The notes: generated by a model from the sequence alone, not told the origin. 64,000 nt of DNA from Enterobacter sp. kpr-6 (GCF_900116015.1 NZ_FOYH01000002.1:62001-126000), one strand, 5' to 3'; counted from the first letter of the stretch, positions 20,999 through 30,465 are shown. Program-made: numbers and translations.

Positions 20999-21469
20999 TC
21001 AGTCCAGAGTCTGAATCCCCTGAGTGTCGATCTGCGCGGTGCTTCCGTCGCCGCAGATCCACTCTTCTAACCGCTCTGTCAGCTTTTCATCGTTTAACTT
21101 TTGCCGCCCGCGCAAGGCGCATTCCCATACCACCAGCACCCGCCAGCCCTGTTCGTGAAGTTGCGCCATATCCCGCTTATCGCGCTGCACATTTTTACCA
21201 ATCTTTTCAAGCCAGAAGTCCGTGCGGGTGGCCGGGACTTTGAATAAATAGCAGTGATGCTGATGCCAGAAGCAGCCGTGCGTGAAGATGACACACTGGT
21301 AATCGGGGATCACGAAGTCAGGACGGCCGGGGAGCGTGGCGTCCTGCACATGAAAGGGCAGCCCGAGCGCCGTCAGCAACGCCGACAGCCGCTTTTCAAT
21401 CGCCGTATTGCGTGTACCGATGGCGCGCATATTTTTACTGCGCGTGGCTTTATCGTGAACGTCGGCCAT
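20999..21469 (-). CDS. vsr: Very-short-patch mismatch repair endonuclease Vsr
   Basis: Vsr (156 residues) nicks 5' of T in T:G mismatches arising by deamination of Dcm-methylated CC(A/T)GG sites. The catalytic Asp sits in GRPDFVI (residue 51), and the zinc/active-site region is CVIFTHGCFWHQHHC with a later Cys in VVWECALRG. In E. coli vsr overlaps the end of dcm. Here the 17-bp gap upstream leads directly to yedJ, and vsr has its own GGGAGG ribosome site. No dcm is present in the window. The protein itself looks intact. Confidence 0.95.
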   Translation of the reverse strand: MADVHDKATRSKNMRAIGTRNTAIEKRLSALLTALGLPFHVQDATLPGRPDFVIPDYQCVIFTHGCFWHQHHCYLFKVPATRTDFWLEKIGKNVQRDKRDMAQLHEQGWRVLVVWECALRGRQKLNDEKLTERLEEWICGDGSTAQIDTQGIQTLD

Positions 21470-21486
21470 TCGATTTGCCTCCCGAA

Positions 21487-22185
21487 TTATTCCTCTTTTA
21501 CGCCAAAACGCTGCAACACGGCAGCATCCGTGGCGTAAAAATCACCGTTCAGTTCTGCACTCAGTTTTGCCATGAACTGTACTAAAAACCGGGCGTTATG
21601 CGCTGCCAGCGCGCGGCCTTTTTCTGTTTGCATGGTCGCAGGCAGCGCCAGCAGTTTGGTCTGGAAATGATCCAGCGCATAACGTTTATCGTCCAGTGCG
21701 CGCCTTTCGGCGAAGGGATCATCAGGCTCAAAGAGCGCGCCGCCAAGCGAACCAGTCACAGCAAAAACGCGCGCAAGGCCAATAGCACCCAGCGCTTCCA
21801 GCCGGTCAGCATCCTGCACGATTTTTGCTTCAATGCTGCGTGGCGTAATGGCGGCGCTAAAACTGTGCGCTTCAATGGCATGGGCGACAGGCGCGTGAAG
21901 CTCTGCGGGGAAATCGGCAAACTCGTCAGTCAAAATGGAGAGCGTTTGCCGGGCGGCCATTTGTGATGCCTGCGCCCGCTGCGGGTGATTTTTGGCAAGG
22001 CTGACCAGATCGTGAAAATAGCAGGCCGTCAGAATCACTAAACCGCTGGCGTTTTCACCCTCCATCAGCGTTTGCGCCGTGGCCCATACACGCCGGAAAT
22101 GCGCGACATCATGCGCGGCGTCGGCCTGGGTATAGTGCTGCTGCATCCACATATCAAAGCGTTGTTGCCAGTGAGAAAGATCCAT
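21487..22185 (-). CDS. yedJ: HD-domain phosphohydrolase YedJ
   Basis: YedJ (232 residues) belongs to the HD superfamily of metal-dependent phosphohydrolases. The metal ligands are visible as H in [12 protein letters not shown] (residue 23-27), the HD pair in ACYFHDLVS near residue 55, and D in [16 protein letters not shown] near residue 130. The substrate is unknown. It is co-oriented with vsr, 17 bp upstream, so the two may be cotranscribed after loss of dcm. Confidence 0.92.
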   Translation of the reverse strand: MDLSHWQQRFDMWMQQHYTQADAAHDVAHFRRVWATAQTLMEGENASGLVILTACYFHDLVSLAKNHPQRAQASQMAARQTLSILTDEFADFPAELHAPVAHAIEAHSFSAAITPRSIEAKIVQDADRLEALGAIGLARVFAVTGSLGGALFEPDDPFAERRALDDKRYALDHFQTKLLALPATMQTEKGRALAAHNARFLVQFMAKLSAELNGDFYATDAAVLQRFGVKEE

Positions 22186-22666
22186 CTTTTACCTTCATCA
22201 ATGTGAAACGTTAACCTTAGCAATATTTCACCCGTTAAGCCTGCCTCTTCTCGCACAACCACGCGAAAGAATATTTAACCGCTCATACGTTCCAGGGAAA
22301 TAAAACATTCACGTTATTAACGCTTTTGATGCCATTTTTTATTTAATGCTTTCACGCAGATTTTTAGAGGTGAGACGGTTCATTGCAGCAAGGCAAATAA
22401 ACGAACCAACATTTAAATAACAAAAAAAGTGATTTTATCGCTTATTTAATTACATTATTCCTCATAAATTATTGATGGGAAAAATAGTTCAAGACATTGA
22501 TATTCATACAAAAAATACCAAGCCACCCAGAAACATTCAGCAATAAATAATATAATTCACTTACATATTTCATTTAAAAAAAAGTGAACTTAGTAGAATA
22601 GTATCGGACCTGCAATAAAACTTGATGTTTTATATTCATGCAATTTATGATTAAGGGAATTATATA
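22186..22666 (+). promoter_or_regulatory. Long AT-rich leader of the porin gene
   Basis: A 481-bp stretch with no ORF of note and strong A/T bias, especially 22380-22600. The ompS1/yedS porins of related bacteria have long leaders bound by H-NS, OmpR and LeuO, so silencing is plausible here. I could not place individual sites with confidence. A weak ribosome site (AAGGG) precedes the porin ATG. Confidence 0.4.
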
Positions 22667-23842
22667 ATGAAAAGAAAAGTACTGGCGATTCTTGTGCCTG
22701 CTTTATTAATGGCTGGCGCGGCAAATGCGGCTGAGATTTATAACAAAGACGGTAATAAACTCGATTTATTCGGCAAAGTTGACGCACGCCACACCTTCTC
22801 CGATAACCCGGGCGATGATGGCGATGAAACCATCGTTGAACTGGGCTTTAAAGGCGAAACCCAGATCAACAACGATCTGACCGGTTTCGGTACTTTCCTC
22901 TCCAAAACCAAAGCAAGCGGTACCGAAGATGACGGTAGCGATTACTACGCTAAACTGGCTTTCGCGGGTCTGAAATTCGCAAACTACGGCTCCTTTGACT
23001 ACGGCCGTAACTACGGCGTGGTTTATGACGTAGAAGCCTGGACCGATATGCTACCGGTGTTCGGTGGCGATTCTTACACCTGGACCGATAACTTCATGGT
23101 TGGCCGTGCAAGCGGCGTTGCCACCTACCGTAACACCGATTTCTTTGGAGCGGTTGATGGCCTGAACTTCGCCGTACAGTACCAGGGCAACAACGAAGGC
23201 TCTAACGCTAACGAAGATCAGGAAGGCACCAAGAACGGTCATAACGACGTTCGCTTCCAGAACGGTGACGGTTATGGCCTCTCCACGACTTATGACTTCC
23301 AGGGCGATCTCTCCGGCCTGAGCATCGGCGCGGCATATGCGTCTTCCGATCGTACTAACTCACAGGTCGCTGCGGGCGGTATCCATAATCGCTTTAGCAA
23401 ATCTGCGGGTGGTGAAAGCGCTGATGCATGGACTGTGGGTATGAAGTACGACGCTTACGGCGTCTATCTGGCGATGATGTATGCAGAAACCCACAACATG
23501 ACCCCGTATGGCGATCAGGGTATTGCTAACCACACCCAGAACTTTGAAGCCGTTGCGCAGTATCAGTTCGACTTCGGCCTGCGTCCGTCTCTGGCATGGG
23601 TTTACTCTAAAGGTAACGACCTGGGCGGCAACGTAACGGGTTCCCGTAACAACCGCATTGGCTACACTGACGAAGATCTGGTGAACTACGTTGAAGTGGG
23701 CGCGACTTACTACTTCAACAAGAACTTCTCTACCTACGTTGATTACAAAATCAACCTGCTGGATTCTGACGAAGAGTTCTACGACAACAATGGCATCTCT
23801 ACCGATGACGTGGTTGGTGTTGGTCTGACCTATCAGTTCTGA
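22667..23842 (+). CDS. General porin of the OmpC/OmpF family at the ompS1/yedS locus
   Basis: Outer-membrane 16-stranded trimeric porin, 391 residues including a 21-residue signal peptide ending ANA before [16 protein letters not shown]. The constriction-loop motif appears as LPVFGGD (usually PEFGGD), so the usual Glu is replaced by Val. The chain ends in VGVGLTYQF with the C-terminal Phe used by the BAM complex. The position beside yedJ and serU matches yedS/ompS1. The sequence is also close to OmpC/OmpN, so I leave the symbol blank. Confidence 0.9.
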   Translation: MKRKVLAILVPALLMAGAANAAEIYNKDGNKLDLFGKVDARHTFSDNPGDDGDETIVELGFKGETQINNDLTGFGTFLSKTKASGTEDDGSDYYAKLAFAGLKFANYGSFDYGRNYGVVYDVEAWTDMLPVFGGDSYTWTDNFMVGRASGVATYRNTDFFGAVDGLNFAVQYQGNNEGSNANEDQEGTKNGHNDVRFQNGDGYGLSTTYDFQGDLSGLSIGAAYASSDRTNSQVAAGGIHNRFSKSAGGESADAWTVGMKYDAYGVYLAMMYAETHNMTPYGDQGIANHTQNFEAVAQYQFDFGLRPSLAWVYSKGNDLGGNVTGSRNNRIGYTDEDLVNYVEVGATYYFNKNFSTYVDYKINLLDSDEEFYDNNGISTDDVVGVGLTYQF

Positions 23843-23861
23843 TAAAGCAAAGCGTTCGTTA

Positions 23862-23886
23862 AAGCCCGCCGCGTGCGGGCTTTTTT
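23862..23886 (+). terminator. Terminator of the porin gene
   Basis: 8-bp arms (AAGCCCGC with its complement) around a 5-nt loop run into six Ts, 20 bp after the porin stop. Confidence 0.88.
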
Positions 23887-23960
23887 ATGCCTGCAATTTG
23901 GGAATAATGAGAGAGAATGTTTACGCAAGCGGGACTAGTATTCGCAGTGAAGAGTACAGG

Positions 23961-24080
23961 ATTTTCTCAACGGGATATTGGTCACTGAAACGAGACGAGA
24001 TAAGTGTTTGAATAATGGCGGAGAGAGGGGGATTTGAACCCCCGGTAGAGTTGCCCCTACTCCGGTTTTCGAGACCGGTC
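23961..24080. repeat. attL-like direct repeat of the serU prophage remnant
   Basis: A 120-bp sequence repeated in the same orientation at 32278-32397, with a single mismatch (A at 23977, G at 32294). It includes 55 bp of serU 3' flank and the last 65 nt of the tRNA gene, up to the anticodon stem. After 24080 the sequence diverges. This is the left boundary of the integrated element. Confidence 0.92.
24016..24080 (-). pseudogene. Partial tRNA-Ser(CGA), 3' 65 nt only
   Basis: Holds the anticodon CGA, variable arm, T arm and CCA of serU but lacks the first 25 nt (acceptor 5' strand and D arm). It is therefore not a functional tRNA, only the duplicated half made by integration. Confidence 0.9.
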
Positions 24081-24246
24081 TTGATGAGTGCAAAACCAAA
24101 CACTTAGCAACAAAAGTGAGAAAATTGTACAGTTTTTGTCCCTTATGTTTTCATAAACTTAAACCGCACAAGCTGACCTTTTTCTCACTATATTCGCTCG
24201 AAATTTGAGTGGGGAATTGTTGGGAATTACTCCCTATAAATTAGCT

Positions 24247-25515
24247 TCAGCGCGCTCTGACAATCGGCACTTCTGCGAGCCTTGTCGTATAACGCGGTGA
24301 GAGCATTTCCCTTTTCATCTGCCACGACTGCTGCACACCCTGCCCCGCAAAATACAGCGTGCCCTTCCCCTGCTTATTCAGCGTGTCCATTAACGTCATC
24401 AGCGCATCACTGCCCGCTCTCGGCGCATGATCGTCGAACAGATTGAGCTGGGCCACGCCCTGGCTGAAGAAGTCCCCCAGCATGATCCCCGCTTTCTGAT
24501 AGCGGTGACCATCCCGCCATATCGCATCCAGACATCGCGTTGCGGCTGCGATAATGTCGCGGGTGTCCTGCGTCGGCGTGAGCAGTTTAGTGCCAGCCTG
24601 GTTGCCGTAATACTGCTCTTTTAATGCAAAGGGCGAGGTCTTCACAAAAACTGAAATGTAACGACAGTACTGATGTTCGCTGCGCAGCTTTTCCGCCGCC
24701 CGCGCTGCATAACTGCATATTGCCTGGCGCATTTCGTCGTAATCAGTAATGCGCTCGCCAAATGATCGTGAGCTGACGATTTCCTGCTTTGCCGGTGCGT
24801 ACTCCTCTAACTCCAGACAGGATTCGCCGCGCAGCTCCCGCACCGTGCGTTCCAGCACCACGTTAAAGTGTTTCCTGATAAAGCGGATATCTGTGTCGGC
24901 AAGTTGAAGCGCTTTTGTTATGCCCATGGCTTCCAGCTTCTTCGCGATGCGTCTGCCGACGCCCCACACCTCTTCCACTGGCATCAGCGCCATCAGCCGG
25001 CGCTGGCGCTCGACGTTCGACAAATCAACCACGCCCCCGGTCTGTGGATAATCTTTCGCGGCGCGGTTAGCCAGCTTCGCCAGCGTCTTCGTCTGCGCGA
25101 TACCAACCCCGCACTTCAGTCGTGTATTTCGCCAGACGGTATCTTGGATCTCACGGCCAAAGTCGGCCAGGTCGCGGCAGTTGCGCACGCCAGTCAGGTC
25201 ACAGAAGCCTTCGTCAATTGAATATATTTCTACGCGAGGACACATCGCCTCCAGTGTCGTCATCACCCGATTGCTCATGTCTCCGTACAGCTCGTAATTA
25301 CTGGAGAAGATAACCAGTGGCTGCGGGAACGGTGTCTCTCGCAGCTGGAACCAGGGCGCACCCATTTTTATACCGAGCTTTTTGGCTTCGGCGGAGCGCG
25401 CTATTACGCAGCCGTCGTTGTTCGACAAAACCACGATAGGCCGCCCGGCCAGATCGGGGCGAAAGGCGGTTTCGCAACTCGCATAAAACGAGTTCATATC
25501 AACGAGGGCGAACAT
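24247..25515 (-). CDS. umuC: UmuC-type DNA polymerase V subunit (prophage)
   Basis: Y-family translesion polymerase of 422 residues. The palm motifs are MFALVDMNSFYASCE (first metal-binding Asp) and IYSIDEGFCDL (SIDE). The thumb and little-finger regions follow, and a C-terminal DUF4113 tail (WQMKREMLSPRYTTRL) is present. I start it at M at 25515, the conserved N-terminus, which overlaps the end of umuD by 17 nt. A longer open frame to 25614 has no support. It is co-transcribed with umuD from a LexA-controlled promoter. The gene looks complete within a decayed prophage. Confidence 0.92.
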   Translation of the reverse strand: MFALVDMNSFYASCETAFRPDLAGRPIVVLSNNDGCVIARSAEAKKLGIKMGAPWFQLRETPFPQPLVIFSSNYELYGDMSNRVMTTLEAMCPRVEIYSIDEGFCDLTGVRNCRDLADFGREIQDTVWRNTRLKCGVGIAQTKTLAKLANRAAKDYPQTGGVVDLSNVERQRRLMALMPVEEVWGVGRRIAKKLEAMGITKALQLADTDIRFIRKHFNVVLERTVRELRGESCLELEEYAPAKQEIVSSRSFGERITDYDEMRQAICSYAARAAEKLRSEHQYCRYISVFVKTSPFALKEQYYGNQAGTKLLTPTQDTRDIIAAATRCLDAIWRDGHRYQKAGIMLGDFFSQGVAQLNLFDDHAPRAGSDALMTLMDTLNKQGKGTLYFAGQGVQQSWQMKREMLSPRYTTRLAEVPIVRAR

Positions 25516-25936
25516 TGCGGTGCATCGTGTTGATGACAGAAATGACAACGCCGACGATTTCGAGTCCGTCGGCGTCATAAATTTTGATAGGGGGGTAAGC
25601 GGGGTTTTCGGCAAGTAACTGAACCACAGGGTGAGTGACCAGCCTTTTTACAGTGAACTCACCGGCGATGTTAGCGACGACAATATCGCCGTGCTCGGGA
25701 TGAAGACTGAAATCAACGAGAAGATATGAACCATCAAGGATACCGGCGTTGATCATTGAATCTCCGGCGACGCGGAGCGTGTATGTCGATGAGGGGTGGG
25801 GGATGAGATGCGACACAAGGTCGATGCCGCTCTCGATATAGTCAGCGGCAGGACTGGGGAAGCCAGCCGAAACGTGATCCCCGTAAATGGGGATATATAC
25901 CGGAACGTCCGGAAAAATAAGGCGCTGTAGTTGCAT
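25499..25936 (-). CDS. umuD: UmuD-type translesion polymerase subunit with S24 self-cleavage (prophage)
   Basis: UmuD-like S24 peptidase-fold protein of 145 residues. The self-cleavage region reads HVSAGFPSPAADYIE (cleavage between Ala and Gly inferred by homology), the catalytic Ser is in VAGDSMINAG, and the catalytic Lys is in GEFTVKRLV. It starts at 25936 behind an excellent AAAGGAGGT. RecA filaments should trigger cleavage to UmuD'. The C-terminal end overlaps umuC. Confidence 0.92.
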   Translation of the reverse strand: MQLQRLIFPDVPVYIPIYGDHVSAGFPSPAADYIESGIDLVSHLIPHPSSTYTLRVAGDSMINAGILDGSYLLVDFSLHPEHGDIVVANIAGEFTVKRLVTHPVVQLLAENPAYPPIKIYDADGLEIVGVVISVINTMHRNVRPR

Positions 25937-25957
25937 ATTATTACCTCCTTTGTAACT

Positions 25958-25977
25958 AACTGTGTTTATATACAGTA
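25958..25977 (-). promoter_or_regulatory. LexA (SOS) box of umuDC
   Basis: CTGT-N8-ACAG is exact at 25960-25975, inside a 20-bp stretch close to the consensus TACTG(TA)5CAGTA. It sits 22 bp upstream of the umuD start, so LexA would block transcription of umuDC until DNA damage. Confidence 0.92.
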
Positions 25978-25996
25978 GTTTTATTTGAGGAGGCAT

Positions 25997-27136
25997 TCAA
26001 GATCCTGAGGAATAATTCTTTGTAACTTCCTGAAGTTCCTGTATTTGTTTTTGCTGATGCTGGATGGCCTGCGTCAGCTTCATGATGATGGCCATCTGAT
26101 CGAGGGAATACCCCGCCCCCGGATTGTCAGGATCATAATCGTAATTTTCCAGCCCCTTACCGCGAACCACATCGGGCGACACCTCAACCAGATCCTGAGC
26201 AATAAAGCCGTACTGCGTGTCTGATTCTTCGAGAATGCCGCGGGCACGATATTTAAATGAGGCCGCCCGGTACTGCATGACTTCTTCCAGCGCCGCAGCA
26301 TTATCATCCTGATACTCGATGTCTTTTTTCAGATATTTATCTGATGAGGTGGTGAACGCCACCTGCCCAATCCGCGATCCGTCAACCCACAACTCGAAGG
26401 GGTTGGCACCAACTGCCGTCGGACCGCCCCAGTCGAAGTTAAAGCTGCTGCTGCCAAACACCCCGTTTATGCCGCGGCGGGTGTTGTAGCCACCGATGAT
26501 ACGCAGCTTTACCCAGTTGGAATTTCGGGGCTGTAAATCAAGGTATGCCGATCCGCCTACCTCGACCAAATCTGAAGTAAACAGAATATTAGAGGCCAGC
26601 CGAAAACTGGTGAGCCAGAGAGAAGTGATGTCGGTATTGTCTCCGGCTGCCGCTGCGCCAATATTTTTTCTCGCATTCAGTGCGTTATTCGCTCCTGTCC
26701 CGCCGTCATTGACACTGATGACCCCACCAGCGCCCTTTTGCACCAGCTTCCCCAAAGCCGGGATTTGCATGCTCACGCCATTGATGGTGACGCTGATATT
26801 CTGGTTTGCAGCTGTACTGGCGAATGCTTCCCACCCGCTAATATTCTCGTCATATTCGTTAATCAGTTGCGACATAGCCTGAGCCAGACCGTCAACAGAC
26901 AGCGCATCACTGATGAGGATGCCGTACTTCTGGCCGCTCAGATCCGGGGATGCCGCAGGTGTTACGGCCAGGGAGGTGGCACTGTTGACCGCCGCAATCT
27001 GGAACATCTGAACGGGGTTAGAGAGAACAATCAGCGTCTGTCCTGCGCGGACCTGGCTGGCAGCAGCCGTCCAGTTCGTCCCCGTACCGGTGGCTGTGTT
27101 GCCGCTGACTGAAAGAGTGCCTGTGTTGTAAATCAT
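25997..27136 (-). CDS. Phage tail fibre/spike protein with S74 intramolecular chaperone domain
   Basis: 379 residues. The N-terminus (MIYNTGTLSVSGNTATGTGTNW) is the tail-attachment type common to lambdoid side-tail proteins, with an ISVNDGGTGANNALNARKNIG linker near residue 140. The C-terminal chaperone and auto-protease domain shows the S74 signature SSDKYLKKDIEYQDD with the catalytic Ser-Lys pattern, a GFIAQDLVEVSPD block, and a terminal coiled coil. The ATG at 27136 is used because GGAGA precedes it. It is probably complete and would bind host receptors. Confidence 0.85.
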   Translation of the reverse strand: MIYNTGTLSVSGNTATGTGTNWTAAASQVRAGQTLIVLSNPVQMFQIAAVNSATSLAVTPAASPDLSGQKYGILISDALSVDGLAQAMSQLINEYDENISGWEAFASTAANQNISVTINGVSMQIPALGKLVQKGAGGVISVNDGGTGANNALNARKNIGAAAAGDNTDITSLWLTSFRLASNILFTSDLVEVGGSAYLDLQPRNSNWVKLRIIGGYNTRRGINGVFGSSSFNFDWGGPTAVGANPFELWVDGSRIGQVAFTTSSDKYLKKDIEYQDDNAAALEEVMQYRAASFKYRARGILEESDTQYGFIAQDLVEVSPDVVRGKGLENYDYDPDNPGAGYSLDQMAIIMKLTQAIQHQQKQIQELQEVTKNYSSGS

Positions 27137-27152
27137 ATTTTCTCCGGGCATA

Positions 27153-27173
27153 AAAAACCCGCCGAAGCGGGTT
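27153..27173 (-). terminator. Terminator between two prophage tail genes
   Basis: AACCCGC and its complement pair around a CGAA-type loop and lead into TTTTTT on the minus strand, just upstream of the tail-fibre gene. That gene must therefore have its own promoter or rely on read-through. Confidence 0.75.
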
Positions 27174-27192
27174 AACAGAATGAGGGGTGGAA

Positions 27193-28152
27193 TTAATACA
27201 TGGCGTCAATGCAGGGCACCGCAATCGACGTGAGCCGTCTGCCGGTAACCGGGTAATTCGCCGTCCAGCTTGTGCTGACCTTGCCTTTACCACAACGCAC
27301 AACGTTTCCGCCTCTGACCAGCCCGGCAAACTTAAGCCAGTCCCAGCCGCTCGCTAATGCACTGTCATAGCCGTAACGCCCCAGCATGATCATCGTATTG
27401 CCAATATCGGTGCCGTTCCAGCTGGGTACCCATGTCGCGTTCCGGTAGACAAAGGGGCGTTTTGTCGTAGAAAAAACGCATTTACCTGCGGCGTTAATCA
27501 TATTCAGTCCGCGGCCGGGCACCGGCGCAATCCCACTGGCGAAAATGGCAATTTGCAGGGTTGCAGATGCAGCCACATCGTCGCCGTCACGTTCGGCCAG
27601 CACACGAATCGTCGCACCGTCGTAGTCGATCACAACGTTCGGCGCATCCCATTTAGCGAATACAAGATACTGATCGCGGGAAAGTCCGGTAATTTCCGGT
27701 GTAGTCCATGCGCCGTTTATCGTCACTGTGCCGCGCCAGACACACTGCCCCACCATGGTGTTATCGGTTATTGCCATAAAATCGGTGCTGTTCTGGATCA
27801 GCAGCCCGCGCCCCGACGATGCAGGCAGTATTTGCCAGACTGTCGCCGGAAATGATTTGGCCCTGCCCCAGTTATCTGACCACCAGACATTCTGCGTTAC
27901 CGTGCTGCCAGAAACGGTGATGCTGTCGAGCACGGCTATTGACGCGATAAGGTTGGTGCCGCGGTTAAGGGAGTAAACACAGCTCTTGGGCATCATGACG
28001 ATCTGACTGCCGGCAACATAATTTGGTAGCGTGTACTGATTTACGTCCCACGTATCAGGAATGCTCAGGCTGTATGACGGGCACCGCAGCCCGGCGGTGA
28101 TTTCCATCCGTGGTCCGCCGTCATTCGGGGCAAGTAATAATCCTGATGGCAT
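27193..28152 (-). CDS. Phage tail-region protein of unknown function
   Basis: 319 residues, rich in Trp and beta-type sequence, without a signal peptide. I recall similar proteins next to gene J in lambdoid prophages (a DUF6453-like family), but that label is from memory and unchecked. It begins 3 bp after the J remnant stop on the same strand, so it belonged to the tail operon. Context suggests a tail-tip or fibre accessory role. No catalytic motif is visible. Confidence 0.65.
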   Translation of the reverse strand: MPSGLLLAPNDGGPRMEITAGLRCPSYSLSIPDTWDVNQYTLPNYVAGSQIVMMPKSCVYSLNRGTNLIASIAVLDSITVSGSTVTQNVWWSDNWGRAKSFPATVWQILPASSGRGLLIQNSTDFMAITDNTMVGQCVWRGTVTINGAWTTPEITGLSRDQYLVFAKWDAPNVVIDYDGATIRVLAERDGDDVAASATLQIAIFASGIAPVPGRGLNMINAAGKCVFSTTKRPFVYRNATWVPSWNGTDIGNTMIMLGRYGYDSALASGWDWLKFAGLVRGGNVVRCGKGKVSTSWTANYPVTGRRLTSIAVPCIDAMY

Positions 28153-28154
28153 AA

Positions 28155-29880
28155 TTACCAGTCTCCCAGATGAAGAAAACCACCGTCGTCGAGGTTTACC
28201 CTGATGCCGGTACCGTTAATCACGACTTTATTGCTGACGCCATTAAACGAAAAATTGCCGTTTGTCGCGTAAATCGAGCCGCGAACGGTCACATTATTGA
28301 ACGTTGCATAACCTGACTTGTTGACGTGCCAGCCAACGTTCCCGGTCCCGTCCCAGGTGTTCGACTGGATGTAATCGCCGATCATGGCATTCTGGATCCA
28401 GCCATTCCCAATAAATCCCTGACTGATGAATGTCTGCCCATTCTGTATAACAAAGGGCAGCGTCACCGCGCCGCCAGCCTGATTCATTACCGCAAAACGG
28501 TCGGCCAGGAAGATCACCTGTGACTGCATGCCCGATGGTGTGTTCTGTACGCCGACGCCCATCCCTGCGGCATACTGCACGCCGTTTGAATCCACACCCA
28601 CCTTGATGCTGTACATCGCGTTGAGGTTGCCGTTGATGTCGGCCACCGCCTGCGCATTCGTCGTGATTGAAGCTGAATAGCCGTTAACGGTCACAGAAAG
28701 CGAGTTGATTTTAGTTGCCGCCGCCTGGGTGAAGTCAGCCATGGTTTCGGCCAGATCGGTAACGTTCGAGATATTACCGCCAGCGGAAGCATCGAGCGTC
28801 ACCAGCGCCTGTGCAACGGACCGGCTGGCGTCAGCAATAGTGGTATCCACCCGATCGATACTGGCCGAGGTATTCACGTTCTTCGCCGTCTGAGCCCGGC
28901 GTGTCGTGACCTGCGCCAGATTCCCCTGAATGATGGCAGTGGCGTTGTTCTTCGTGCCTGCCGTCATCCCCTCGGCAGTTACATTCAGCGTATCGATGCG
29001 CTGCGCCAGCGCAGCGTCTGCGGTTGCTACGGTTTTCTCCATGCTGGTAAGCGAGGCACTGAATCCGTCAACGTCGCTACTCAACTCATTGACGTTTTGC
29101 TGAACCTGTCCGAGCTGCTGCCCCTGCTCAGTGATCTGCTGCGCCTGCGCGTCCAGTGCGTCGGCGTTTGTCCTGATGTCCTCAGCCATGCCAGCGACTT
29201 TCTCACTGGTTTCGACGGCATTCTCGATCATGTCCTTAAAGAGTTCGGTTTCCTTCATTTCTTCGAGGATGGCATTAGTAACATCGGAAACATCAATGCT
29301 GGCCTGTCCCCGCACCCAGTCGGTATAACCGGACTCGTTTCCTGTCCGGTCTACCAGTTGCGCGCGGTACCAGAAAACCTGCCCTGCTTTCAGGCCCATC
29401 TGCTGATATTTGCGTGCCGGATACGGTATATCTGCCAGCAGCAGCGCATCATTTTCGCTACCGGTGAGGCTATACTGAATTTCAGTTTTCAGCGTATCGT
29501 CGGTGTTATCGCAGCTTTGCATCGATCACCTCGGTGAAGCTCTGCAGCGTCATCGTGTCGCCGATCTTCGCACTGTTTGCGTCAGCGGTGAGCTTGCGCA
29601 AACGAATTGTCCAGGTGCTGCCAGCCTGAGGTAAGTCGATACGGTGGCTGCGCTCGTAACCTGACGTCGTTTTCCCGGTCACACTGGTATTCAGCACCGT
29701 CTGCCATGCGCCGCCGTCCGTCTGGAGATCAATAGCATAGTTGATTGAGTAGCCAACCAAATCGCCGTCGTTTTCCTGCTTATACAGCGAGGGCCACTTC
29801 AGGCGCAGGCGAACAGCAGAAAGCTGGGTATTGGTAAATGTCCGGGTCCACGCTGTGGCGCTCGATACTTCGGTAGCACC
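28155..29880 (-). pseudogene. Deleted tail-tip host-specificity gene J
   Basis: Remnant of the lambda J-type tail-tip protein in at least two frames. The upstream part (29880 to 29506) encodes fibronectin-III-like sequence (LVGYSINYAIDLQTDGGAW, then STWTIRLRKLTADANSAKI, DAKLR) and hits a stop at 29506. The downstream part (29522 to 28155, 455 codons) resumes at SCDNTDDTLKTEIQYSLTG in another frame and holds the DUF1983-type coiled region and the C-terminal domain ending DDGGFLHLGDW. The frames meet at AGCTGCG (about 29510-29516). The N-terminal 600 or more residues of J are gone. The downstream frame could still be translated from ATG 29522, though there is no reason to think it works. Confidence 0.85.
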
Positions 29881-30236
29881 TTACAAATCTGCTTATCCAG
29901 CTCTTCCAGAGCAGCCTGCACATCATAGGTATCCACTGCGATTTTCAAAGTAATCGTCCGTGAATCATTACCGTCACTTTTCTGCGCAACGCCGAAGCGG
30001 GTATCGACAAGGTTCTGAATCGCGTAATGCTGCCCTTCTGCCGTCAGGTAAGTGAAATAATCTTCCCCATCAAACGCTGTGGCTGTGTGCTGCGTGTGCG
30101 CCAGACCAGCATCTCGCAATTCATTAGCACCGGCTGGCGAGGGAATATCGCCAGACTGCAAAGCACCACGGAAGAACAGCGCATACAACACAGCGAGCGC
30201 TTTATCAGACAGTGCCGGGGATTTTATATAACCCAT
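29799..30236 (-). pseudogene. Chimeric phage ORF with J-derived out-of-frame tail
   Basis: The first 119 or so codons (MGYIKSPALSDKALAVLYALFF to ALEELDKQICK) look like a genuine phage protein I do not recognise. From about 29880 the DNA is gene J sequence read in the wrong frame (VLPKYRAPQRGPGHLPIP), so the C-terminus is an artefact of a deletion that fused the two. A ribosome site (AAAAGGAAAC) precedes the start. Confidence 0.7.
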
Positions 30237-30345
30237 GATGGTTTCCTTTTAGATGTGAGCCTGTCGCACGGGACAGCCGCCCGAGAGAAGCGGATCCCCA
30301 GGCTCACGGCTGAAAGACTCTCTTTAGTGCGCGTGCGAGGCGCAT

Positions 30346-30376
30346 AAAAAAAGCCACCAGCGGATGCCAGTGGCTA
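30346..30376 (-). terminator. Terminator downstream of the lipoprotein gene
   Basis: AGCCAC pairs with GTGGCT, with further imperfect pairing inside, and runs into seven Ts on the minus strand. It separates the lipoprotein gene (30466-31005) from the tail remnant. Confidence 0.75.
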
Positions 30377-30465
30377 AGTAGTGAAACACCATCAGACCAA
30401 ATAATAACTTTATTTTTCTCGAATTATTACGGTGATCAATAAATAGAATATAAAGTAAAACCGTC

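Noticed and set aside
22186..23842. CRISPR array in this window
   Set aside because: I scanned for evenly spaced 28-37 nt repeats in the intergenic regions and saw none. The only repeats are the tRNA copies, att duplications and REP-like palindromes.
24016..24080. Second functional tRNA-Ser
   Set aside because: It lacks the 5' acceptor strand and D arm, so it cannot fold as a tRNA. It is the integration-derived duplicate.
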